Part shown: piece by piece, positions 10,061 to 21,439 of the stretch
Numbering within the stretch: the stretch's first letter is position 1
Layout: each line of letters opens with the position of its first letter
NCBI GenBank assembly: GCA_902806575.1
Contig: CADCXD010000002.1
Span: 248,001 to 312,000, forward strand
Direction of reading: 5' to 3'
Source: Jackrogersella multiformis
Lineage: Eukaryota > Ascomycota > Sordariomycetes > Xylariales > Hypoxylaceae
Length of the DNA: 64,000 nucleotides
Translations under genes and position numbers: made by a program
Notes under the pieces: generated by a model
Told to the model about the DNA's origin: nothing
What the model saw: the letters and a program-made list of their open reading frames with translations, nothing else
Databases searched by the model: none

Positions 10061-12472
10061 ACTGGCTGCAGGGTTTTCTGGGTGGTGGATGTTTGTTGGT
10101 GTGCTTGCCTATGGAATATCCCGAAAAGTCTGTTAAGTAATAAGACGACTTTTTAGACGGTCTTCTCTTTGTGAGTTGCCTTTTCTTTGAAGTGAGATTG
10201 TATTTAGGGGAAGGTCACCGGTAGGATGGATAAGAGAAGATTTTGCGTTATTAGTAAGGGCGAAAATCTTGCTTTTTATTACATATTCTATTACCTATGA
10301 GACCATGTCGCAACAATGGACTGACTGGGCTGAGTCTCAACTAACAACAATACCTACCTACCGAGCCTTCCTCATCTCGTATCTGGCCTTGGAAGAAGAA
10401 AAAAAGAAGCTTGGATAGAGAAACTATTGGGCGGCGGGGCAACGACGTCGTGCACAGGTCAACAAATAATCATAGCATTACACACAATGTGGATTGTTCC
10501 TAAAATAGTAGCCGGTTTTCGAGCTAAGCCCGACTAGCGAGTCTTAGCTCTCTAGCTAGTGGGGTATACCCGCGAGATTCATTGCGTAACTGTAGACCAT
10601 TTTAATGCGAATTACCGCTAGCACGTCAACTACGCTGCTAACTTAAGGTACCTACCTACCTACCTAGTAGGTACCATGCAACCTGTTAACCTAGTGCAAT
10701 GCCGAGGAATCGTGAGTCTGGCAGTTGAACCATACGATGTAGATCCATTAGGTAGGAACACAGCGGCTGCCTAAAGTAGGTATACTACCTAGATATGTAT
10801 GAGGAATCAAGATGAACTAACTCCATAGATGTCGTCATGTAGGTAACTTTTAGGGTATGATTGATTATGGCCAGATGTTTCATATAAAGGAGGTGTTGGC
10901 ATTTTAAAGAAGAGAAATGGTCCAGCTGGAGTTCGGGATTTTCCAAATCAGCCATATCAAGGCAGCTGTGCCTTGTCTTGGCATTTGAACATTTGCACTT
11001 AATAAAAATACAACTATGAGAGTGTGGGAGCATTCGAAGGATTGGAAATATCTCGTCTAAAGAGTTATAAGAGACTACTATGCATTCATATATCTCTCGG
11101 TGAGTTATTATAAGAGTTGCCCCTGAGTGGATAAACTACAGACCGGTGTAGCACTATTAGACGAAGCTGAAATTTGAAAGCCGGGCAGATTGGTTAAGGT
11201 AGGTACCTAGTGTAGGCACCTAGGTTAGGGAGTGAAGGTAACCCCGATCACGCTATATTAGTAAGCCCTAGGATGAGGGGACGCCTAATGCCATCAACCG
11301 ACATGATGGTGTGGGGGATAGAAGCTACTGTGCATACCACATGGGCTGTGGGTCCAAGGGGTAAGCTGCTCCCTGCTCCAGCCCTATGAGAGTCGGTGAT
11401 TTCCAACACCTTTTAGTTATCACAGCCTTATACATACCCTACCTGGTAGGTATGGATATTTTGGTCCTTTCTATTACGGCCCCCAATATCTAAGCTCCCA
11501 ATCTCCTAAGGTGCTCATACGGACGCTTAAAGTGCCACTCGTGCCACCCCGAAGGAGTAATTTTATCACAGGATACCTACCTAGGTACTCGTCACCGTCC
11601 GATCGTCTGACTTTCGTGCCGCACAGTCTGGCCATCTGTAGAACCTACCAGCATATAGGTATCATCCGGCTGTATGACAGCTTCACCTGAATCGTTAAGT
11701 GCTTTCAGCTCAGTATATATGTAGGTTTCACAACATAATCTGAAGCTCGGGGTCGCACTGGCGATCTCCTGTATATCATAGAAGCGTTCACTTCGCCAAA
11801 CAACTTTAGAGATGAAAATCTGGATGGTGTTTATCACGATGATACATTCACGGGGCTGTCATAAATGTTTACCCCTGAAGGAAGTTTAAACAGACAGCAA
11901 AGATCTATCATAAAAATTATTCTCGATGCTCGTAAAAGCTGACTGGCTAAAGACAAGCGTAAGGCGGCCCGCGTCGCGGTAGGATGCTCAACGGTATCGG
12001 TATCGCTAACCATAGATACAAAAAACAGGGGTAGCGTCGCATGCAACCTTCTCGCAGAAGAGCTAACGCACTCGTGATTCAATCAAAATCGTTCTAGTTA
12101 ATTAAGGAAAATACACCTATTGGTTTGTCCCGCCCGACTATTTTTGTCAATCGGCCATTCGGCCGGAATTGGTGACCAAACCCGTCCATGGCGATGCCTC
12201 CGTAAGTATGCCCATCCAATGGCACATAGCCGACTCTTCGAAGGATGACTACCTAGGTACCTGTATATCTTTATATGAACCATGGCCATTGATATGGTTC
12301 AACCGTCGGCATATATTCATGAAACTACTTAACCAACATACTGATGCCTTCAAGCCACCAACAGACAAGCTTACGAAATCAGACGTTTTCCCATCCTAGT
12401 CCATAAAAGTACTTGGTCCCCATTCTCGTATCGTTTCGCAGGGGTCTTTGATAGAGTTACTTGGAACGCATC
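10061..12472. other. Long intergenic stretch
   Basis: About 2.4 kb without a supportable gene. TACCTAGG motif clusters lie near 10645-10675, 11200-11230 and 11575-11590. Short open frames on the minus strand (10785-11033, 11592-12289) show no recognisable motif, signal peptide or helix and are not called. Confidence 0.55.
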
Positions 12473-14263
12473 ATGGTTGGCGTAGCGGGTAGGAGTAAAG
12501 GTTGCAATACGTGCCGTAAAAGGAGAGTGAAATGCGGTATGGTCAACCCCTTTGTCGAAAAGACAACATCTGACGAGCACACATTACTAACATGAGAATA
12601 GACGAAGCGAAGCCCCAGTGCTATCGCTGCCTCAAGGCCGGCTTTGAGTGTTTAGGCTATGAAAGAGCTACTCAATGGCGACACACTTCTGTGACTCGTC
12701 ATCCGACATCTCAACTACACCCGCCCGAGTTTATGGAGCTCTCGCAGATAGGGCCGATGAATTTTGCGCCAACGCCGGAGCTCAGTCTAACCGCTTTCGA
12801 AGGAGACATGTGCACCGCCCAGATGTTTAGCAATTTCGTCTGGAAGTCTTACGGAACCCTTTGGCTAGACCAAGCCGCCAAGGGAAAACTGGGCAATCTT
12901 TCTCTCGACGCTGTTAATGCCCTTGCTCGATTGAACTTTGGTCTAAGCAACAGGATGCAAGACCTTCAGCTCCAAGGAGCTGCTCAATACGGCAAATGCT
13001 TACGAGTCCTGGCGGAGGAACTTGGCAAGGACGGCTCTGTGGTTCATGATAACCGAACGCTCGTCGTGCCAATTCTCGTATTAATGATGGTCTCCGTAAG
13101 TCTACTTGTTCAAGTGGATCCCTTGCCAATCTAGAAGTTAGAATCTGATGATCTTAGACAATCCAAGCGGATAGAACTGGTGCAGTTTTCCACTTGAAGG
13201 CAATCGGGAAAGTCCTGATGCTGTGCGGCCCTGGAGCCTTCCAAGAGCAGCCTCTCAGGAATGCTTTCGAAGCCGCTAGATCTACACTGGTTTGCGACTC
13301 CAAATTCCACATCTGAGTGTAGTTATTAACAATATATAGCTAGTTGCCTCGTTGTATTCCAGGCGACGGACATTTCTCGAGTCTCCGTGTTGGCAAGACA
13401 CACCATACGCACTTGACCCGTCCACGAAACCCGAGCAATCACGGCTCCTTGACATCTTCGTCACGATACCAGGATTCCTTGAAGAGCACAGGCACATCAA
13501 TGAGACGACTTTCCATCTAGAGAATAGCTTAACTAGTCATTCTCCTATTTCAGATGAGCATGTAGATCCTCTTACGGATCTATGTCGATGTGTCGCTGCT
13601 CAACTAGAGAAACTTTACCGTTGGCGTTGGGACTGGCAGCGAAAATACGGCCAATACGTCACGACATATGGATATGAATGGCAACGAAATAGCCCTTCTC
13701 CCACAGTCGCTGACTTCACTGGAAATCCAGCAGAAAATAGCCGATTACAATTCGACCGCCCTGTATTTGCTGATGATATCATGCTATATAACGCCGCACT
13801 GATGTTCTTGATGACTCTCATATGGAAGTTTCAACCATTCCAAGCGGCCTCTATCATTCGCACGTGTTCACGACGTGCTTCTACCTCGACTACTTCGTCA
13901 CCCAAATCGCCAACATCACCTCTTTCTAACGTCTATTTTGAGCCTCTTAGCTGGCCCGGAGCAGCCCTGTCTATCCGAGACCCGGCGATTGAAATATGTC
14001 GCGTCTTTGACTGGCAATGTCGTCACCATGAACAGCATGCTTTTTTTAGCGATCAGACTTGCATGTACCTTTTCCCCATGGGGATGGCTCGAACTGTATT
14101 AGATCCCGATCCAGATTGCCAGAGATGGATAGACAGCATGCTGGACTCAAATCCTATGACTGCCGGGTACGGCAGGGGCGGCGGAAGCGTAGTCGGCTTC
14201 AGCTCTTACATCACGAATTTTGCTCTCGACCCTCACCTCTGTGAATCAGAAAACGTTTCTTAG
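12473..14263 (+). CDS. Zn2Cys6 binuclear-cluster transcription factor (four exons)
   Basis: Exons 12473-12536, 12602-13095, 13158-13289 and 13340-14263 join to 537 residues. The first intron splits the zinc cluster: GCNTCRKRRVKC before it and DEAKPQCYRCLKAGFEC after it, giving the canonical six-cysteine spacing. An ACTAAC branch site lies just before the acceptor at 12601. The third intron uses a GTTTGC donor. The rest of the protein is the helical region typical of fungal regulators of this class, including ESPCWQDTPYALDPSTKPEQSRLLDIFVTIPGF and WRWDWQRKYG. It presumably binds DNA with CGG half-sites. Its targets are unknown: neither flanking gene forms an obvious pathway with it, and long empty stretches lie on its left. 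Confidence 0.88.
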
Positions 14264-14614
14264 GGGTTTAACCTATGACGAGCTTACAATACCTCACGTC
14301 GTGTGTGAAAATACATCGCGCAATATTGCACGATGAAGCAATTCCGGTTTCGCATAATAGGAGACTGGGAAAATAGTATGATGCATCTTCAAAGTTCGCT
14401 TATACTATGTGGGTATAATAACAATGTAAACGGAAATGTGTACAGCACTAACAGCGACAGACTAGGTAGCTGGCATAAAAGCCCTGTCATATTAAACCCT
14501 CCATGCCTGCGCGCACGCCGAATGCAGAACAGTTCGCTCTAACCAACCCGCAAATCCAATAACGCCACATCGCATGCAGAATTCAGCAATTGAATGACCA
14601 AGAATTCAGATCGG
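14264..14614. other. Intergenic, converging 3' ends
   Basis: Short region between two genes that end towards each other. Nothing notable seen. Confidence 0.55.
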
Positions 14615-15676
14615 TTACTGTGCAGGCGGTTGATAAGGAGCTTGGTAGGGTTGCCCCGGAGCCGGTGTGCTCTGAGGGCTATAAGGAGTGCTCTGGGGAT
14701 TGTGCGGGTTGTACGCCTGTTCAGGCTGGCCCGTCTGTTGGGGGTACACGCCACCTGCGCCAGTATATCCAGTGTTCTGCGGCGCATATGGGTCGTAGAC
14801 TGGGCCTTGCTGGTACTGCGGCTGGGCGACAGGCTGCCGAGGATATCCTGCCTGCTGAGCCCATTGTTGATTACCCTGTTGGTTCAACAGCGGCTGGGAC
14901 TGCTGCGCGGCGAAGTTCTGAGGTTGTATTCCCCCTTGTAACTCCGTGGCACCTGGAACACCGGCGACACCGCCATGGTTCACTCCCGCGCCGGCGGAGG
15001 CCTTCTCTGGGTCATTGGCCGAGTGCGCCGCGAACGAGAGGCGGAAGAAGTGGCAAACGTAAGCGAAGGTGGCAACGAAGAGAAGCATTATGAGGGCGCT
15101 AATGCCAGCTATACCGCTGAGGATGCCGAGCGCTCCGTCCGTGGCGACGCCAACGACTTCTCGCTTCCACACAGTACATTGCCCGCTGCTTATCAGGCTA
15201 CCATCGTCGGAGCAGCTCGCGTTGACAGAAACAGTAAACTTGGTGCGTCGGTTTGCGGTAGCTGCCATGGCTGCCAACCAGAAGACAATCATTACTCCGT
15301 CGAGCGCGAGGACGGCCCACGTGTTATAGGCGCGTCGGCAGGATACGACCTTCTCGGTCAGGATTGCGTACACGGCAATGATCCAAGTAAAGAGACCCTT
15401 TTCGCAGAGGGGATGATGTTAGTGAGAAGTTCATCTTAGCTGAGGGGATGGGCATAGAAGCAAATATAGACGAGTGACTTGTGAGAATGAGAAGTTAAGA
15501 CATACGCAGACAATAACAAAGCCGAGCTCGTCATAATAGAGTCCGTGGATCCACCAACCCGTCATGCCAACGACGATGATAGAAAACACGATCTGGATGA
15601 CTCGTAGTGCGATAAACCATTTTGGGGTCGGGATGATGATCTCCCCCTTCTTAGTTGCGTCTGCGGCTTCTTCCAT
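14615..15676 (-). CDS. MARVEL-domain membrane protein (two exons)
   Basis: Exons 15676-15506 and 15397-14615 join to 317 residues across a 108-bp intron (GTATGT donor). Four transmembrane helices are visible: WFIALRVIQIVFSIIVVGM, a second that spans the splice junction (FVIVC then GLFTWIIAVYAIL), WAVLALDGVMIVFWLAAMAA, and ILSGIAGISALIMLLFVATF. An extracytoplasmic loop with two cysteines lies between helices 3 and 4. This is the MARVEL layout of fungal membrane-apposition proteins. The C-terminal third is a hydrophilic Gln/Pro/Tyr/Gly-rich tail with repeated NPQSTPYSPQSTP-like units, likely disordered and cytosolic. Related fungal proteins sit in plasma-membrane or endosomal domains; the exact role here is unknown. 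Confidence 0.85.
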
Positions 15677-17600
15677 CTTGACAGCTGCACTGAGCCTTTC
15701 CCTTCTCTGTTGTCGATTATGTAACTACGTGAGGTCGTCCCGTTATTGTCTCCTCTACTCAGAGCTAGCCAACCCTGGGTTACTGGTTGCGAAGTCGTGC
15801 AATGGTCCACTCTGCTCAGTTGAAAAATTTTCGTATATTAAAAACTCCAGAAAGATCATCACAGGTACCTTGGGGGCACGAGTCCGTATTTGTACGAACA
15901 CTGTCCCCCCGCCCCATTATGCCGCCATTCAGCCCTTCAATATATTAGCGACCTCTTTAATCAACTGCCAGACCCATCCACCCAAGTGCCAAGGGTTACT
16001 ATGCAATGACTATCAGCCGTTATCAGGACTCGGGCTGCACCTAAGAACCGCAATTATCATTATAGGTAGTAAGTTAAAGGACCTTTGTAAAGTGCCTGTC
16101 CTAGCAGCTGCAGGACCTCCTCAGCCGCACGCAGTCGATAAGGTGCGCTTCATTGGTCCGGGCGGTCCCTTTTGCTCCACGGGCGTAACAGACTATCGAC
16201 CAGCCCATCCCCGATCGAGACCAGATTCAGCCCAGCCGGCCACTCGCAGAGCTCCCACAAGCGAGCTGCAGCGCTAGCGCAATAGAAAGCTACGCTCTAC
16301 CGCGGAGGCGGCTTGGCAGGGCAGAATACCTTACCACGGGGCGGTTTTCCCCCCTCGATTCTCTCCGTGCGCTCGGCGGCGTTGATGACTTGGTTGGCCT
16401 CTACCTGCGTCGCAGATGTTACCTTATAACGTGCTAAACCCCAAGCTGAGGTTCTCGTGCTACGCTGCCTGTTCAGCTAGGTTCTTTACTTACATTTGAG
16501 ACCCCTAACTTGACCCGCGCCCGTTCTAGATTTTTCGAATCGTTGGTTTGAATACGAACCGCGGTGCCTTACATGCATGTGGCGTATGAAAAGGCCATTT
16601 CAAATATCTCCACACCATGGCCTAACGGCCGGGCATGTGTGTCACTAATAAGACGAGCCTAGAACCCTCACACGTCGCGCAGGTAGGTACCTAATCTAGG
16701 CTGCTAGGTACCTAGGTAATTAGCGCAAAATCCTAAACTGACACCTGTTTAAGCGTTAGGTACGCCGAGTTAAGGTGTCAGGGTGATACTAGCACCAAAG
16801 AACAATACTCAGCTTGCGGTTGGATTTCGAGCGTAGTAAACGTACGGCGTCTTAGTATGTATTTTAATTAGAGACGCCCGTTCAATTCATAAGCCGAGAA
16901 GGGAAAAACGAGCTCAAGTTGAAAGTTGGGAGAACCCCGATGAAGCAATGCCTGAGACAAGAACACGGCAACGGACATCACTCGATTGGGGAAGCCAGCA
17001 GGCTAATCTGAGGCATATGAGTAGCAAAAATTTGTTGTGGCGCTGATGATTGGCGATTACCTAGTTGTATGCATATTGTAGCTAAGGTCCATCACACCTA
17101 GATCAATGACATCGCCCCCCCGCTTAATAGATGACATCTAGATAGATATCTATCCCTCTATGTTATTCATTGGGGCATTAACATAGACTAATACAACTCT
17201 GGCAAGTTTCCGTGCCGCCCTAGTCGGTCCAGATAAGGCAGTCAGCGGAGCGGAGTGGAGTGGCCGGGAAAAATGGGTCACGGAGTCAGTAATCCATTGT
17301 GGAAAGTACTTTGGTGGTTTTCAAGATGGCCCCGTTTCTATCTAATGCAGCGTGACAAATTAAGCCGAAACTGATACTGAGAAAATATGAATTGAGCAAC
17401 TTTTACTATTTGTCGTGAGTTCTCTAGATACTCGCTTGAGGTAAGTGAGATGTGTGATTATAGGCTTTATACACTACCTACCTACTAGGGTAGGTAGTGC
17501 TATTGCCTCTACAGGTATTGTACCAATAGGTACCTAGGGAGGTGCCGTTTGGGGCATATGCATGCTGACTTAGGTAGACACGATGCTACAGCAATACTAC
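15677..17600. other. Intergenic
   Basis: About 1.9 kb. Motif clusters near 16680-16720 and 17475-17535. An open frame on the plus strand (15564-16277) overlaps the 5' end of the preceding gene, lacks domain signals and is not called. Confidence 0.55.
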
Positions 17601-19121
17601 CTATTCGGGGAATTCCCGATAGCAGTACTTCTCCATAACAATGACATGCTCAACGGGTTTCCATAAGTTCACCGCCGGTTTTCCTTTCTGGAATTTTGCC
17701 CATTCGGTGTTGATTGTAGGAGCGCTAGACTTCCGCTCCTCCGTGGGTTCGACGCATGTGCCCGCCAGCATAAAGCTCTTGGCGCCGACTATTAGTTGAC
17801 CTCTAAATACCTGCCTCCCCTGATCATCTTTCGTGAAGACGACCTCGGTGCCTACATCGTCCTCCGCCATCGTTTCCAATTTAGTGTCCGAGAATCCTCG
17901 CCACCGCATCTCCCACTCTTGAGTGCCCCGCGGCTCGGGGCCGACCCAGACTCCGGGCTTCAGGACGCAGGCTTTCTCGAAAACTTCCGTTGCGTCTCTT
18001 AATTCGTGCGTGCGTGCCGGGCTCGGTCGAAAGCGCGCAAGGGCAATGATACCGTTGGCCTCAAATTGAGCCCAGAGCTGCCGTCCGGCTTTTTGGTGCT
18101 TCGCGTTATTGTCCATCTGGACTGTCATAATCATCGATACGGGCTCGCCTCTGGACAGCCCTAGTGCCTTGGTAAGTCCGACGGTGCTCATCTCGTATCT
18201 TCCCGTGACGTCCCAGGCCCAATCGGGACGTTGCTCGAGATACCGCGACGTCGCCGCGGCGTTGATGATGAACCCGGGAATGGGGCCAGGCTTATTCTTC
18301 GTGGAGATGACCCTACCCGAGCGAGGATTCTCCCATTTATTTTTGGGCTTGGGTAAAGGAGCGCCGAGGTCTTGTAACCTCTGCACCTCCAGTTCGTCTT
18401 CTTCGGTGTCCGACGGGGGCCGCGCATCCCACGAGGGCTGATAGAACTGTCTCCAATCCTCGAGCATCCGAGATGCTTCAGTAGTTGCTGTTGGGTTCTC
18501 AGCCGCAGCAATATCCTCAATGCTTTCTGGGCTCGTCTCCAGCTGCGTTCCCTCTAGGATCAGATGCTTGCCGTTGTACACCATAGCAAACTTGATATTT
18601 ATTTGAGGATTGCCGCCGCCGCCAGGGGCCTGTTTTCCTTCGTCAAAGAGAACTTGCCCTTGCGCTCGCGTCTCTCCGCCAAGCCTCGCACCGTCCCCTT
18701 CACCCCGCCACCTCATCAACCATTCTTTAGACTTCGGTCCTGGTTTAACATCCGCAGCCAGTTCACATGCGGCCTCAAAGTCGGCAAGAAAGAGCTTCCC
18801 GTTAGGCTGTGATGCTATTGCGCTCTTGGGACATAACCGCATCCTACCAGTCAAGTTAAGATTTGGGAAGCTGAAGGAGGCATACAGCTGACACGTATGG
18901 GGGCTGGTATGTGTATAACGAATGTCTAATATGTATTCGCTGGCATCTACTGCTTTGAATTTGTTTGCGCATGTGAGGGCATAGCGGCCGGTCACGTCCC
19001 AGACGGCTGTGCTCGATTTGGTTGAGCTCCTGTGCCTGACGCGTTTGGCCGGCGTGTCCTGGGCCTGAGTATTTCCGCTGGTGGACTTGAGCGGCCTTTT
19101 TGCACTTGATGATGACGGCAT
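17601..19121 (-). CDS. Protein with two tandem copies of an uncharacterised WDVTGRY domain
   Basis: A single exon of 506 codons. The protein consists of a basic Ser/Thr-rich N-terminus (about 1-38, with PAKRVRHR, a possible nuclear signal) and two diverged copies of one domain of about 150 residues. Copy 1 (about 40-195) and copy 2 (about 300-450) share, in order: WDVTGRY; a beta-rich LYASFSF / LWAQFEA strand; a R-L/F-R block; FEAACELAADVKPGP / FEKACVLKPGVWVGP; EWLMRWRGEGD / EWEMRWRGFSD; a VLF/VVF strand; and a closing ILEGTQLE / MLAGTCVE strand. An acidic linker (SDTEEDELEVQRL) separates them. I do not recognise the domain and assign no function. Coding appears intact with a clear ATG. Confidence 0.75.
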   Translation of the reverse strand: MPSSSSAKRPLKSTSGNTQAQDTPAKRVRHRSSTKSSTAVWDVTGRYALTCANKFKAVDASEYILDIRYTHTSPHTCQLYASFSFPNLNLTGRMRLCPKSAIASQPNGKLFLADFEAACELAADVKPGPKSKEWLMRWRGEGDGARLGGETRAQGQVLFDEGKQAPGGGGNPQINIKFAMVYNGKHLILEGTQLETSPESIEDIAAAENPTATTEASRMLEDWRQFYQPSWDARPPSDTEEDELEVQRLQDLGAPLPKPKNKWENPRSGRVISTKNKPGPIPGFIINAAATSRYLEQRPDWAWDVTGRYEMSTVGLTKALGLSRGEPVSMIMTVQMDNNAKHQKAGRQLWAQFEANGIIALARFRPSPARTHELRDATEVFEKACVLKPGVWVGPEPRGTQEWEMRWRGFSDTKLETMAEDDVGTEVVFTKDDQGRQVFRGQLIVGAKSFMLAGTCVEPTEERKSSAPTINTEWAKFQKGKPAVNLWKPVEHVIVMEKYCYREFPE

Positions 19122-19975
19122 CTTAGATTCTTTGATTCTATCTCTCGATAGGATTAATTGATTTCCAATTGTTCTACTTGCGTTGGAAGCATAGCCGATG
19201 GGATGACAACAGGAGACTTGGTTTCGTTTACAATGAAGAAAATGAAGTGGGTTCTTTATCCCCTTGAGACCTAAACCAGGGTCATGGACGCTAAAAATAA
19301 CCCCCAGTTTTATACCCGGGGATAAACCGTGCGCTTCTGTTAGACCAATTCCGATTGATTGGGGGCTAGGCCAGCTTTAATTAATTTTCCTAGGAGGTAC
19401 CTAAGCAGCTAAGATAGGTACGTCAGGTACCTTCTCATAGTGCCCCTAATAATAGTTTCTTAACGGGAAAGTTTACGATATTAGATGATCTCCAGGGCTA
19501 TGGATATCTTTAAAACATCAACTACCTGGTACGACATCTCACCATACAAATTATCCATACTCTAAGTACCTACGCAGCTAGGTATGTAACTAAAGGAAAC
19601 GTTAGACTGGAATCATCTGATCGTTTACCTATCTAGGTACCTAGGTAGATATGCGCTGGCTCTCATCTCCTCCCATGCCCCCCTTTAAACCCCCTTTAAA
19701 CCCCGTTATGGTGGAATAAATAAAAGTTTCAAAATTTAAACACAACGACTGGAGGCTGCTACAGGTTGGCCTCAATACACCCAGCAATACCGGTAATGAT
19801 TTAAAATACCTACCTACCTAGGTACATATACCATATATATCCCCAGTCTGATATATCCCAACACGTAGAATCGAAATATCAATAACATAAATCTCCTCCT
19901 AAAAGCTCGCTTCATAGGTAGTTACCTACATTAACCACCTTACCCAATCTCCACCTCCGAGTGTTTGGAGTTCCA
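19122..19975. other. Intergenic with a short tandem repeat
   Basis: Promoter side of the two-domain gene and 3' side of the next gene. Motif clusters at about 19390-19430, 19575-19650 and 19810-19830, plus the small tandem repeat listed separately. Confidence 0.55.
19679..19704. repeat. 11-bp tandem repeat CCCCCTTTAAA
   Basis: Two exact copies of CCCCCTTTAAA followed by a partial CCCC. Short and intergenic, with no evident role. Confidence 0.8.
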
Positions 19976-21439
19976 TTAATCTACGCCATCCGCTGAACTG
20001 AGCCTCATCCTAGCCGGCCACGAGCTCTTTATACCAAACAAGGCCGTCATTGCTGCCCTCCCAGTGACCCTTGTATCTGGATTAAGCACCTCCATATCAC
20101 CGTCTAATAATAATTTGTAGACTTCCCAATTCTGCCGAGTTGATTCCTCTGTCTTAATCGAAAGCCACGCGATAATGGGGACCCACAAAGGCCAGAAAAG
20201 GATGACTAATCGCTTGCAGATATTCTTGACCAGCCAATGGACAAGTATAATCAGTATACCAGATCCTAGAGAAGCATATGCCCCGCCTTTTCGAACAATG
20301 CGGTAGTTCATTAGAGGCTCGTATAATCTGATCACAAGCGAGAACGGCTGGATGTTGATGGCATAGAGACACACAATCTGGTAAGCCGTATATGCTAATA
20401 AGTGCATTGATGTCGCGCGGAGAAGGTTATAAGCGAGCTTGCTGAAGGGATCCTGGCCCCCTCGCCTTAGGATCACTGGTGTTTCTGCTCTCGACATGAA
20501 AAGAAAGACGGAAAGATATATAAATGCAGCAATCCACACTTGGAAGAATGCGGGAGCCCCAAACTCCCAAAGCATGTTCTTAAAACCTGGTACCCCATCC
20601 GTGCCTGGTGTAGGTAGGGCGAGAGTCGTCGACAAGTTAGACAAAAAGTTTGCTAGGTCGGTCGATACGAGGGATGACAGCCAAATGAATCCGGAGCCAA
20701 TTTTCACTGGAAAAGTATGCGATGTTATTCTCGCCGTAAAATTGAAAACCATAACTGCAATACCGACCACTGCGTTGCGAATGGGGCCACGAAGATTAAG
20801 TGGATCTCGGTAAAAAACAAACTGACCATCCCAAACGGCAAGTCCTTCGTCGTCAACTTGTCCCCAACCCAAACGTTCGATAAACCAGACATTCACGTAG
20901 AGAAAGATGAGCTCGATACAAAATTCCCAAATTATATCGAGTAAATTGCCGACAACCTCGAATAAGAATGTGCTGAAGAAAGAAATGGCTACTGTAAGGA
21001 GTGTTTTGGAAGATATGCGCATGAAATAGTGTGTATATCCATGTCGGAGCAACCACGTCGTGTCTAACTCGCAGTGTATGGCAAGTAGAAGTACTAGTAG
21101 CGCCGCGCAGTACCATGTTGCCTCGAGGTTGAACGGGAACGGGGCGTCTTTTTCAGCTAGAGTCCAGGTTCCCACATAGTAGACAGGTGGCGCGGCTTCT
21201 CCGACATGTCTGCCGCGGTGGACGACGATCCGCCACCACAACTCCCAGTTTACCCAACCATGGTCTTCGATGAACTCTTCATGAGGTTCATTGTCTAGCT
21301 CTTGTTCCTCGAATGGAGGTTCTTGATCTTGAGCACCGAGTTCGCCTTGAGGTTCGTTATCCATTATGAAGATGCAGAAGTTAGGTTTGGTCTCAGCTAA
21401 CAAGTCACAGTAGAAATGTTCCCAACTAGATACCGCCAT
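19976..21439 (-). CDS. Multi-pass membrane protein, unknown function
   Basis: A single open frame of 487 codons. A hydrophilic acidic N-terminus (about residues 26-60, rich in Glu/Asp) precedes at least six hydrophobic helices, among them YCAALLVLLLAIHC, LLTVAISFFSTFLFEVVGNL, AFFQVWIAAFIYLSVFLFM, LLAYTAYQIVCLYAINI and LGSGILIILVHWLV. Conserved-looking features are the WGQVDDEGLAVWDGQFVFYRDPLNLRGP segment and PAFFQVWIAAFIYL. The overall look recalls acyltransferase-like or polyketide-associated fungal membrane proteins, but I cannot assign a family. A second in-frame ATG, at MDNEPQ, lies 25 codons in and could be the true start. No intron signal was needed. Confidence 0.7.
   Translation of the reverse strand: MAVSSWEHFYCDLLAETKPNFCIFIMDNEPQGELGAQDQEPPFEEQELDNEPHEEFIEDHGWVNWELWWRIVVHRGRHVGEAAPPVYYVGTWTLAEKDAPFPFNLEATWYCAALLVLLLAIHCELDTTWLLRHGYTHYFMRISSKTLLTVAISFFSTFLFEVVGNLLDIIWEFCIELIFLYVNVWFIERLGWGQVDDEGLAVWDGQFVFYRDPLNLRGPIRNAVVGIAVMVFNFTARITSHTFPVKIGSGFIWLSSLVSTDLANFLSNLSTTLALPTPGTDGVPGFKNMLWEFGAPAFFQVWIAAFIYLSVFLFMSRAETPVILRRGGQDPFSKLAYNLLRATSMHLLAYTAYQIVCLYAINIQPFSLVIRLYEPLMNYRIVRKGGAYASLGSGILIILVHWLVKNICKRLVILFWPLWVPIIAWLSIKTEESTRQNWEVYKLLLDGDMEVLNPDTRVTGRAAMTALFGIKSSWPARMRLSSADGVD

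Noticed and set aside
14590..15439. Plus-strand frames opposite the MARVEL gene
   Set aside because: The minus-strand product has four clear helices and a family layout; the plus frames are antisense shadows.
19976..21439. Assignment of the 487-residue membrane protein to a wax-synthase-like acyltransferase family
   Set aside because: General resemblance in helix layout only; no clear catalytic His motif could be pinned down, so it is left as unknown.
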